Assembly (NCBI GenBank): GCA_047967505.1
Contig: CM106541.1
Source: Dipteris shenzhenensis
Taxonomy: Eukaryota > Polypodiophyta > Polypodiopsida > Gleicheniales
Direction: 5' to 3' (one strand)
Length of the DNA: 64,000 bases
A model generated the notes under the pieces. The model did no database searches, had not been told where the DNA came from, and saw only the letters and a program-made list of their open reading frames with translations. The position numbers and the translations under genes are program-made. Every line of letters starts with the position of its first letter. The first letter of the stretch is position 1. Below are positions 1-9,481 of the stretch, one piece after another.

Positions 1-1756
1 GAAGTCCGCATGCTTATGACCACATTATCATTGTATGGATTAGCAGCGGGATTGCATGTCAACTTTGACAAATCCAAATTGCTTCCCCTGAAACAATATG
101 ACTGGCATTCTATTCTCTGGCCTGGTCAGATAGTGCATTCCAAAGATGTAGTTAGGCATTTGGGATATCCTATAGGATGGCATATCACCAGGAAGCAACA
201 GCTAAAATGGATCTTCCAAAGACTTCAACATAAATTGGAATATTGGAAAATTTCTACTTGGCCACTTCATGTCAGGCTCAGAATAGTACAGTTTATTGTA
301 ATGTCTTATATTCAGTTCTTTTTGCCTTTGCTCCATTGGTCCTCCAGAGATATCTCAGCATTTATGTCTCAAGCTATGGAGCTGTTATGGAAGACAAAAA
401 CTGTTGTGAAAGCATTGAGACTGCTGAAGATGGAAATGGTATGCTCCCCTAGGATGCATGGAGGACTCAATGTTCTAAATATCAGATATCATGTACTTGC
501 AAGGAAGGCGACTATGCTCCATACCTTTTTCCGTCAAAAACAGCCATGGACTTGTATGATAGCATCCATGTGTGTCAACATGAGGACAACTGCTTATGGC
601 CGTTGGACTACTGATCATTGGGAGGTTGTCATTGGGAGATTTGTAGGGAAGATTCCTGGATGCCCTTTCTCTACTGCTCTGATATTGGACTAGAAACAAG
701 TGCTTTCTAAAGTCAAATGGGCTCTTGATAATCATTCGGGGACAAACTCAATGAGGAAAGAAAGTATTCATTGGGGAGTGCCATCTTTGACATTTCACTT
801 GCTTTACAGGAACCAGTTCGGGCATATAATCTCATGAAATTGGGAATTAGATACATCAATGATGTAGTAGATGATCACGGCCATGTCTTATCTTTTTCTC
901 AGGCCACTGCCTCTTATGCTTTGGGAATGCATCACAGATTGATATGGAAGAAAATTGCTGATCTCTTGCATCCTTTTCTACCTATTCCCCCTGTGGCTGA
1001 CACAGACAGGCTTATGGATTGGCAATTGTACCCCTCTGCTACCTGCTCTCGTCCTATTCCTCTGCCTGTTTTGACCTCCATCAAAGTCTACAAGCTTCTT
1101 CAACCTAACCCTTGGATTCATCAATATGCTAATACTCTATGGCATATCAGGCAGCCCCTTTCATGGTGGCAGAAGAATCTCCGACTATTATGGAGGTGTA
1201 AAATGCCTTTGAAACAAAGACTTTTTCTTTGGAGATGCATGACCAGCACATTGTCAGTGGGAATCACACTTGCCAAACGTCACATTGCACCACCCACCTG
1301 TTTACGGTGTCACGCTCCTTCAGAGACTGTCCCTCATTTGTTTTGGCATTGCCCGTCTACTCGGAACCTCCTTGGGAAAATTTCAGATCGTCTTCGCCTC
1401 CATTTCCCAAGTCACATATTTGGGAAACATTTTTGGCTATTTGGCAGATTTAGGAGGCCTTTATCTCAATACTCACTCTTTCTCTCATGGGTGAGATATT
1501 GGGCTCTTTGGACAATCTGGGAAGAGCACAATTTGGCATACTTGGGCCGCCAGTTTCAAAAGTCATATGAATCTTTTAGAGCCTCATTGCGGCAATCTTT
1601 ATATGATGCCTGCCATGAGGGTGATATACATGCATCTTGCATTGAGCTTTTCTTTTTATGCTTCTGATCTGTGGGATACTCTCCATTCTTGGAGACTTTC
1701 CCTCTTGTAAAGTTATGACAATATAAATACAATGCACTGGATTTTACCAAAAAAAA
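1..1756 (+). mobile_element. LINE copy 1 (L1-type), 3' part only
   Basis: This is the 3' portion of a non-LTR retrotransposon that enters from the left window edge. It contains the end of the ORF2 reverse transcriptase, the zf-RVT C-terminal region and a short 3' UTR. It ends in an eight-base A-run at 1749-1756 that is followed directly by GTGTGTGT, the same junction found after copies 2, 3 and 4. It aligns along its length with LINE copy 2 downstream. It is non-functional because the reading frame is broken near 693. Confidence 0.85.
10..1667 (+). pseudogene. LINE ORF2 C-terminal part (RT end plus zf-RVT), broken
   Basis: The 10-693 frame encodes the region after the RT catalytic site; it matches the same part of LINE copy 2 (shared blocks such as LEYWK..TWPLHVRLRI and LCSPKMHGGLNILNI, with small differences). 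It stops with TAG at 691-693, and the frame shifts before 771. The second piece, in frame from about 759 to 1667, carries the zinc-binding zf-RVT region: WWQKNLRLLWRCKMPLKQ, then CLRCHAPSETVPHLFWHC (C-x2-C...H-x4-C), and a WVRYWALWTIWEEHN block. Function in the family is target-primed reverse transcription of the element RNA. The stop falls at the same codon as a stop in copy 2 (see findings). Confidence 0.85.
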
Positions 1757-1894
1757 GTGTGTGTGTGTGTGAGCCGGTGTGTGTGTGAGGGAGAGAGAGT
1801 GTTGGTGTGTGAGCGTCGAGGAGAGCTCAAGAGAGCTGAGGAGCCTGCCAGGATCCGGTGCCTTCCAACCACCGTCGTGCCTTCTGCGGCGTCC

Positions 1895-2275
1895 CGTACC
1901 ACCTGTACGGCTGTTTTCGTACAGGCTCCACTCTACCCGCAGCGCTTCGTACAGGCCCGTACCTTTTCCACGTTTCCCTAGGTGTTTGCGCTCTGCTTGC
2001 GTGGTGTTTCGTGTGATCCAAGTGAAGTCTACGCCGCTATCTCTTTTCATCCTTCTCAGAAACCCTGTGCAGCCCCGTCCGTACAGCTGTACGGTAGCCG
2101 TACAACGTCCGTACGCTTGTACGTTTCCGTACACCTGCGCCAGTCCTCGTTCCCCTCTGTGAAGTCATGTACAAAGCCCGGTACCTTCTTCTTACAGGTT
2201 TTTTCGTACACTTGTCCCCTCTGTGCAGCTCCATCCGTATAGTCCCGTACTTCCTGCCGTACAAATCCAGTTTTT
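1895..2275 (+). promoter_or_regulatory. GTAC-dense 5' leader of LINE copy 2
   Basis: I count 16 GTAC tetramers in about 380 bases, mostly as CCGTAC or CGTACA, where random sequence would give one or two. Sense L1-type elements carry their promoter in the 5' UTR, so this may be promoter sequence. GTAC is the core bound by plant SBP-box (SPL) transcription factors, which is established; a role here is inference. The stretch has no long open frame that matches ORF1. Confidence 0.45.
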
Positions 2276-2471
2276 TGGGCTCCGCTGTCTTCTCTAACCG
2301 TCTTGTGTTCCAGCCAAAATCTTACATTTCCCTCTGCTATCTCCTTCCCAACTATACTCTTCTTATCCTCTCTGGTGGACTTCCTGTGAATATTTCTTTG
2401 GGACTGGTTTTTTTGGCTTTCACTACCCTTTTACACGTACTTCATTCTCAAGCTCCCTTTCTTACAAAGTC

Positions 2472-3560
2472 ATGGCAGAGTATTCATATGAAAAAACGTT
2501 TCAAAAGGAGCGCTCGGCTCCCTGCAAGAAGCAAAAGCAGGTTGAGGGTCAACATGATCCGATGCATGAGACTCTTGAGGCTCAACTGGTATATGATGTA
2601 ATGCATCAAGGATTTGCAGATACGAGAAAAGAGTGGAAAGACTCGGTTCCTTCAGTTGGCCTCATGGTTGAGGTCGATCAAATTGTGGATCCGGTCAGAG
2701 ATTATGCCAAGAATGCAGTCATACCATTTTTTCCAGGCCGGATGCCACCTGCTGCAGAAATAGGCAACTGGCTGACACGCACATTGGCTGGCTCTTTTGT
2801 TCGTAAAGTACACTATGCAGCCAGGGGCTTTTTTGAGGTTATCATGGTGGATGAGATCCACAGACAAATGCTTTTGGAACATTCACCTCTCTTTTTTGGG
2901 CAGCAAATGGTACATGTCTTGCCATGGTCTCCCACAAGGGACTTTCAGGCTTTAATCCGACACAGATGCACGGTTTGGGTTGAAGTTGTTGATTTCCCCC
3001 AATGTATGGCCTCGCTTTTGCCTAAAATTGCAGCATCTTTAGGTAAAGTGGTTTGCCCACCACGGCCAAATGGCAACTCAAACAGATTTTGCATTCTCTG
3101 GGATACTGATAATCCCACACCGGACTCTTATTCAGTCACGGTAAATAATGTGAACATGGGAAGTGCTTTTTATAAACTCAAACGGGGTTTATTTGCAGGG
3201 GCCTATTTTGAATGCAAAAAGTTTGGACACATGGCTTCACAGTGTCCAATGAATCTACATAAAATGCCTCATGCCACTTTGCCAGTTTCCATGCCTACTA
3301 AAGATGTTCCTACTCCAATGGCCAACAAAAATAAAAGCAGTAGACAGCCTGCTGGGAGTCAGGATAAAGGCAAAGCTCCAGTGGCTCCCAATGGGAATCT
3401 CACTTCACATTCACCTCCTGTTATTCAATCCTCGACCAAAGGACAGCAACCTTCAACTAATGGCTGGCAAAGTCCAAGAAAAGTTATTTCTGCTCGAAGA
3501 ATTCCCCCCCCCCCCGCACTTGGAATGGTGCCTCTTCTAGCGGAAATACCCCAGAGATAA
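2472..3560 (+). CDS. LINE ORF1 protein (DUF4283 / zinc-knuckle, gag-like)
   Basis: The 362-residue ORF starts at ATG 2472 (MAEYSYEK). It is the nucleic-acid-binding ORF1 protein expected to coat the LINE RNA. Residues of about 80-200 match the DUF4283 pattern of plant LINE ORF1 proteins (FFEVIMVDE..., HVLPWSPTRDFQ, CTVWVEVVDFP, FCILWDTDNP). A zinc knuckle follows near residues 244-258, but its first cysteine is a tyrosine (YFECKKFGHMASQC); copies 3 and 4 keep the full C-x2-C-x4-H-x4-C form. The C-terminus is Lys/Pro/Ser-rich and runs over a poly-C tract at about 3505. The frame is otherwise open, so this is one of the better preserved LINE genes here. Confidence 0.8.
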   Translation: MAEYSYEKTFQKERSAPCKKQKQVEGQHDPMHETLEAQLVYDVMHQGFADTRKEWKDSVPSVGLMVEVDQIVDPVRDYAKNAVIPFFPGRMPPAAEIGNWLTRTLAGSFVRKVHYAARGFFEVIMVDEIHRQMLLEHSPLFFGQQMVHVLPWSPTRDFQALIRHRCTVWVEVVDFPQCMASLLPKIAASLGKVVCPPRPNGNSNRFCILWDTDNPTPDSYSVTVNNVNMGSAFYKLKRGLFAGAYFECKKFGHMASQCPMNLHKMPHATLPVSMPTKDVPTPMANKNKSSRQPAGSQDKGKAPVAPNGNLTSHSPPVIQSSTKGQQPSTNGWQSPRKVISARRIPPPPALGMVPLLAEIPQR

Positions 3561-3661
3561 ATACAGGAATTGGGATTACATGGCTGAAAGCTGGCAGAGA
3601 TCTGGCGGGGGTACCTGAAGGGCGGCTGAAGACTGGCAGGGGTAGCGGGGGAGGCTGCAAA

Positions 3662-6600
3662 ATGTGGATTGACTATGCCTTTGTGCATTCAGACCATGCA
3701 CCACTATGGTTGCGGTTATCTTTTCATAACATGCCAAATGATAGATTGCCCCACAGGAGACATCTAATCATAAACAATAGTTATTTGCAACATGCTCATT
3801 TCAAGGCAATGGTTACTGAAGCAGCTCATTGTCTTTCCTCTAGCAGCCATCTTCATGTTGATGGTGCCTGGGATTCTTTTATTTCTAAAATGCAAGTGGT
3901 GATTAGAGTTTATGGCAAGTCTTACATGAAGGCTCTGAGGGAAACCATTGCTCAGGCCAAATCTACTTGTCAAGACCTCACTAAACTCAGTCATCATCGT
4001 TCGTTGTCCTTGCATGAGCAAACAACACTATGCCAGGCCAGACATTGTCTTAAACTAAATGATCACACGAAACTGGCAAAATGGGAGACTAGAGCAAGAC
4101 AAAGAGCCTTTACAGATAAAGGTTGCTCTTCCAAAGAATTTTTCAAAAGTTTACATCAGAGGAGAATCAAAACAGAAATTTGCAGAGTGCTTATGCCCGA
4201 TGGATCATGGACTACTTCACGGTCACAGCTTGCTTCTGATTGTGTGCATCATTTCTCTCAGCAATTTGGCTCTGCAGCTCCTCCCTCGCAACAGATTTTG
4301 CTTGCACGAAATTTACTGTTGCAACATGTTTCTCCTATCATTTCCCCTCCTCAAGCTTTGGAATTGGAGGAACCCTTTACTGAGAGGGAACTGTCAGATG
4401 CGATCAAATCATGTGGCAGATGGAAATCCCCTGGATGGGATGGTTTAACAGTCGAGTTTTTTCTAGCCTACTGGCCTATTTTGAAGCATTCATTGCTATA
4501 TATGGTGAATGCTGCGTGGCAAAATCAGAAAATGCCGGACACATGGAAGAGAGGTCTTGTTAAACTCCTTCCCAAAAAACAAATTTGTGAGTCTTTGGCA
4601 GATTGGAGACCTATCACTCTTATGCCCGTAGTTTACAAAGTCACCACCAAAATGATTGTCGATCGGCTAAAGGGGATTTTACATGATGGGTTGCATCCTG
4701 CTCAATATGGCTTTGTCCCGCGCAGGCACATCACTGATAACATTGCTAATGCCTACATTGGAATTGAATATGCCAAATACACACAGCAGGATGTTTTGTT
4801 ATTGCAAGTTGATATTGCCAAAGCTTTTGATACTGTTCAATGCGATTTTATTTCATCGACTATGCAAGCATTGGGTTTTGGCACAAAAATGCAGCAACTC
4901 ATCACTTGGCTATATCAAGATAGTGAAGCTGCGTGCATACTCTCAGGAGACATTTCTCCATCCTCGACTCTTGCTTGCTCTGTCAGGCAAGGATGTCCCC
5001 TGAGTGCTTTACTTTTTGCCATCGCCACTCATCCACTGCTTCAATATCTGGATCACCTCTTGGACACTGACCAGTTGCACGGTTTGGAGATTCTTGGCAG
5101 TCGCAGCATGATTGCTCAAGCATATGCTGATGATTCATTCTTTACTTCAAAAAATACTCGGGCTGATCTGTCCATGATTATGCATGCTCTTTCCACATAT
5201 AGTTTGGCTGCTGGCCTTCGGGTAAATTTTCAAACATCAAAATTGCTGCCGTTACATGCACAGGAATGGCACAACCTTTTGTGGCCTAGGGAAATTGTCC
5301 CCGCTTCTCAATTTATTCGACATCTTGGTTATCCTCTAGGCTGGGGACTCACCCGTTCACAACATACTGATTGGGTGCTAGTAAAGTTAACGGCAAAACT
5401 TGAATATTGGAAGCTTGCAACTTGGCCATTACATGTTCGTCTGCGAATCACACAATCCATTTTGATAGCATACATACAATTTTATCTGCCTCTCACTATG
5501 TTCACTAAGGCAGATTTGGTTTCATTTATGTCAGCTATCATGGAAATTTTCTGGCGTTCAAAACATGACAAGAAAAGTCTCAGATTACTCTCTATGCATC
5601 GTCTCTGTTCTCCCAAGATGCACGGGGGTCTGAACATTCTCAATATTCAAATGCATTTACTTGCTCACAGAGGGAAAATGATGATACAGTTTATGCAAGG
5701 AGATCAGCCTTGGGCTTTCATGATCCGCTCTCTCTTATTACATCTTCATACATCTGCCTTTGGGCATTGGCAGCTTACTCAGTGGGATTTTTTATTTGGC
5801 TCTATCCAAGGCAAGATCAGAGGATGCCCTTTTGTCTCTCGTCTGCTTCTTGATTGAAAACACATTCTATCCCATTTAGAATGGCATGGCAGGGACTCTC
5901 TCTCGGTCAACTCTTTGAGGGTAGAGAATATTTTTTGGTCTAAAGTATTCCACCCCCCTTTGGCCATACAAGAACCCCGACGTTCTTATTTTCTCTCCTT
6001 CAAAGGCATTTCATCCGTGGCGGATGTACTTCAGGATGATGGCACAATTTTATCTTTTTCTATGGCTCCTCGCAAATATGGCTTGGGAGCTCATTATCGT
6101 CCTTTATGGCATAGAATTTCAGCAATGCTCCAACCGTACTTGCTGGTACCTCATTTGGAACTTCAGAATCGGCTTGAGGATTGGATTTTACGCTCTCCTT
6201 CCTTATACGCTCGTCCTCTGAAGCTCTCCAATATCACGGTGTCATCACTGTATAAAGTGTTATTACCTCCGCCTTGGATTTCCCACAAAGCAAATACTGT
6301 TTGGCATATGGATCGCCCAATGAAGTGGTGGAGAAAAAGGCTGCGTCTCCTTTGGCATTACAAAGTCCCTCTTCGACAACAGCTTTTCCTATGGCGAGTT
6401 CTCCTTGGCATTTTTCCATCTAGATAGTTACTCGCACACAGACATATTGCTTCAGCTGTTTGTCACAGATGCCAGCACTCTACTGAATCAGTGTTTCATA
6501 TCTTTTGGTCCTGTCCAAATACTTCTGATCTCATTGCTCTTATCAGACAGAGGCTTCGACAACGATTTCCTACTATTACTTTTGGCAGATTTTTCTGGTT

Positions 6601-6829
6601 GTTTGGCTTTCATCCACAGAGACAGGGTTTTGATTTATTTTTTGTATGGGTGCGCTATTGGACCCTATGGACTTTAAGGATGGACAGAAATCATAGAGTC
6701 TTTGGTGATCCACTATTTTCATCTTTTCTTTTTTTCAAACGATCTCTGCAACAATCATTCTATGATTGTTTTCAGACTCGTTTGATTGATCAGGATGTAT
6801 ATACAGCTTATACTGAGATCTTCAGTTGA
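3662..6829 (+). pseudogene. LINE ORF2 (RT, zf-RVT), endonuclease deleted, two stops
   Basis: The open part 3662-5857 (731 residues) starts inside the last piece of an APE-type endonuclease (SDHAPLWLRL, holding the SDH motif). Only about 100 bases separate it from ORF1, so most of the endonuclease has been lost. The RT follows: ADWRPITLMPVVYK, GFVPRRHITDN, DIAKAFDTV, RQGCPLSALLF and the catalytic YADD at 5123-5134 (about residue 488). A TGA at 5855-5857 and a TAG at 6425-6427 interrupt the frame without shifting it. Reading continues in phase through the zf-RVT region (CQHSTESVFHIFWSC) to 6829. RT motifs are intact, but the protein cannot be made whole. Confidence 0.85.
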
Positions 6830-7100
6830 GTAGTAGCTACTTCATTTTTTGAAGTAACTATGAATGTAATTATTCTATAGCAATAAAAGATTTCTTCCCA
6901 TAAAAAAGTGTGTGTGTGTGTGAGTGTGTGTGTATACACACAGTGTGTGTGTGTGAGTGTGAGAGTGAGTGTGGGAAGAAAAGAAAGAGCCATGGAGAGC
7001 CCTGCTGCTCTTCCCCCCCCTGCCCGTACCCCTGTGTGCCCGTTCATCCCTCTGCAATCTCCGCCTCCTTTTCTAGATTCTTTGTCTCAGTCACACTGGT

Positions 7101-7400
7101 AAACGTCGCTATATAGCGACGATTAACAGAACTTAAAAAAAAGTATTAGTAGGGCTAAACAGGGCCATAGCAAGCCCTGTTTTGCCCCACTAATGTTTTT
7201 TTTAATAATTACAAAAAAAAAGTTTTTAATTACAAAATTTCCCTTGCGAAAAGGGTGATACAAAATCGCTCAAATGAAATGATCGAGCAACAAAAGCATA
7301 TACATGTCGAACATATACAACATTGTTTGTTACAAAATGACCCTTTCGAAAAGGGTGATACAAAATCGCTCAAACGAGCGGATATACAAAATGACATACA
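7101..7400. repeat. Inverted and direct repeats in the leader of LINE copy 3
   Basis: An 18-base perfect palindrome (CGTCGCTATATAGCGACG) lies at about 7105-7122. Next comes an imperfect stem at about 7134-7204, with arms starting ATTAGTAGGGCTAAACAGGG and their near-complement around an 8-base loop, bordered by A and T runs. A repeated block (CGAAAAGGGTGATACAAAA) occurs at about 7247 and 7349. None of this is seen in the other LINE leaders, so it may be an inserted fold-back element. Confidence 0.55.
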
Positions 7401-7443
7401 TAGCAAAGTATATGCAAACTGCTACTACTACTACTCATTTGAA

Positions 7444-7475
<32 letters not shown>

Positions 7476-7622
7476 ATCTTGTTGGCCTAATCCTTGGTCC
7501 TCGTGAGCTGCACGTGCAGGTTTGGTTGTCCATACAAGTTTCTTCACCATCCGTACTTGCTGCTTGCACCCTCGTTTTGCCTCGCACTCCCTTCGCTGCT
7601 GTCCGTACCTGCTCTGCAATAG

Positions 7623-9337
7623 CCGCCTCAATTACCTGTACCTTCTGCCTTTGCCGTACGGCCAACCGTACAGCCTGTACAGCCTGTACGGACGGATGTG
7701 CAGCTTTTGCCTGCTGCAGCTGCTGTTCCATTTTCGAATGTACCCTCTTCTTTTGTTCCCCCTTTGATGTCATTACAGCATGTACCTGCTCAGCCTTTCA
7801 AGTCTGTACAATTCCAGCAGCAGCCCCCTTTATCCTCGCCTTTTCCTGATGTATCTTCTTCCTTTCTCCCTGCTATGTCGACAAACGGGTCCTTTGTATT
7901 CTATGCTTCTACTCCTTCCGTGCCTAATCCTCCTGCCCGTGTTTTTATTCGCCGGAAGTGTGGTGGTCTGCTTGCTTCGCATTTATTCAAATCTGCAAAC
8001 ATCGATGTGGCGGATGGTCCTTCCTCCTCCCTCCAGTTGGATCTTCTTCGACAATTGTGTGCTGCCTCTGTCACAGATGTTCCCTCCTCGGGTTCTCCTA
8101 TGGTTTGCTCTTTGGATTCTGCCCTCTTAGTCTCTGGTCTTCGACAGGCTCAGCAATTTGAGATCTGTCTCTATTTTATGGGCAGGATTCTCTCTGCAGC
8201 TCAGCTCCGTCGTTGGACTGAAGTTGCAATAGGCCCAGATCTTGTTTCTTCCTTTCTTTTTCTGGGCAAAGGTTTTTATTATGCTCGGTGTTCTTCAACT
8301 GAGGTGGTGGAGAGCCTTGTCAGCCATGCTGGTGTTCCTGGGGCTGGTTTCTTTGCTTATGTGATGCCCTGGGATCCACTTTTTGATCCGGCTGCTTCTC
8401 TTCTCAGTCACTGTCCAGTTTGGATTACTCTAAAAGCGCTGCCTGTTCCTCTTCTTCCGCATCTTCCTATCCTTGCAGCGCTTTTGGGGAGGCCTCTGCA
8501 TGTTCCGAGACAGGAATTTCAGCAAGCCACTCAAGATGTTCGCATCTGTATTTTATGGGATATAATGCAGCCGGTGCCTTCTTCTCTGGATCTTGTTTTG
8601 GGATTTGTTCATCCTTTGCGCATCCGGCTGCAGTTTACATCTTTTCCTACAGCTTGTTATCGGTGCCATCAGGTTGGTCATTTTGCACGGGCTTGCCCTT
8701 CTGCTTCCAGGACCACTCCTCTTGCTCCTTCCTTAGCTGTCAAGATTCCTCTACCTTCTCCTCCGGCCTCTGCTATGGCTTCACTGGATAAGCCTTCTTT
8801 TACTGCTCCAAAGCACTACTGGAGGAAGGTAGATAAATCCAAGAATGATCCTTTTGTTCCTAAAGCAGTTCAAGATCCCTCTCCTATTGAGCGCCATCAG
8901 CCTCTTTCTCCTCAGGATATGGATGTGTCTCTTGAAGCAGGGATTATACAAGATGTTCCTGCTACCTCTCAGGGTGATACCCTGACTGAAGCTGACATGA
9001 TAAGCCATGATTTATCCGATGCAGCTCTTTCATCATACGCTTCTTCTTCAAAGAGTACAGATGTTGATCCAATTCATATGTCCGTGAAGACTGTGCCAGA
9101 GTCTCTTTCTGTTCAGGATGCAGCTATTTCTTTTTCTCTAGAGTCTTTTCATCCTATGTTGCAACAGGTTTTTGACCCTGTGATTCAAAAATGCAAGCTC
9201 CCAATTATATTAAGAAGAATCACAAGGGCAAAAAACAGATGGTTTTCATTAACGGTGCAATTTCTTCACTGCATCAATTTTTACAAAGCAACAATCTGCA
9301 ACTGGAGGATGTTGTGTTTGATCCTCCTCCAATTTGA
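7623..9337 (+). pseudogene. LINE ORF1 (DUF4283 / zinc knuckle) of copy 3, one-base frameshift near the end
   Basis: The frame is open from 7623 to 9368. The first Met codon that would suit it is not obvious (7698 is GTG), and the open stretch begins with a VQPVQPVQPV run encoded by GTACAGCCT repeats. The DUF4283 region is clear (CLYFMGRIL, SSFLFLGKGFYYARC, GFFAYVMPWDPLFDP), followed by a complete knuckle CYRCHQVGHFARAC. Comparison with copy 4 shows one base missing near 9210. In the restored phase both copies read KKNHKG and copy 3 would stop at TGA 9335-9337. The product would be an RNA-binding, RNP-forming protein. Confidence 0.75.
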
Positions 9338-9481
9338 TATTGTAACTTTTTACTTAGCTGCCTCATAAGTTTTCCTCTGAGGCTTTACTTATAAATTTTT
9401 TCTCTGTACTTATTGGTGGATATTTACCTCTTTTCGAGGGGTTTCCCACACATGAATAAAAGATTTCACTATTGAAAAAAA

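Larger units (their letters stand above)
1757..6907 (+). mobile_element. LINE copy 2 (L1-type), near full length but defective
   Basis: This non-LTR retrotransposon of about 5.15 kb opens with a TG-rich stretch immediately after the A-tail of copy 1. It has a GTAC-rich leader (1895-2275), ORF1 (2472-3560) and ORF2 (3662-6829, broken). It ends with AATAAAAGATTTC and an A-run at 6902-6907 followed by GTGTGT. No flanking target-site duplication can be defined, because both ends abut other LINE copies through GT-rich DNA. It cannot be autonomous: most of the endonuclease is missing and ORF2 contains two stops. Confidence 0.85.
6908..9481 (+). mobile_element. LINE copy 3, ORF1-only (half-LINE)
   Basis: This unit of about 2.57 kb begins with a TG-rich tract after the A-tail of copy 2 and ends in AATAAAAGATTTCACT plus an A-run at 9475-9481 followed by GTGTGT. 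It has a long leader with fold-back structure, one ORF1 and then directly a 3' UTR, with no trace of ORF2. Copy 4 has the same plan and a homologous 3' UTR, which argues for a replicating ORF1-only family rather than a chance deletion. Mobilisation in trans by autonomous LINEs is inferred. Confidence 0.75.

Noticed and set aside
1757-2471. Overlapping frames of 74-192 codons in the LINE copy 2 leader
   Set aside because: They overlap on both strands in GTAC- and GT-repeat sequence and show no domain; treated as leader.
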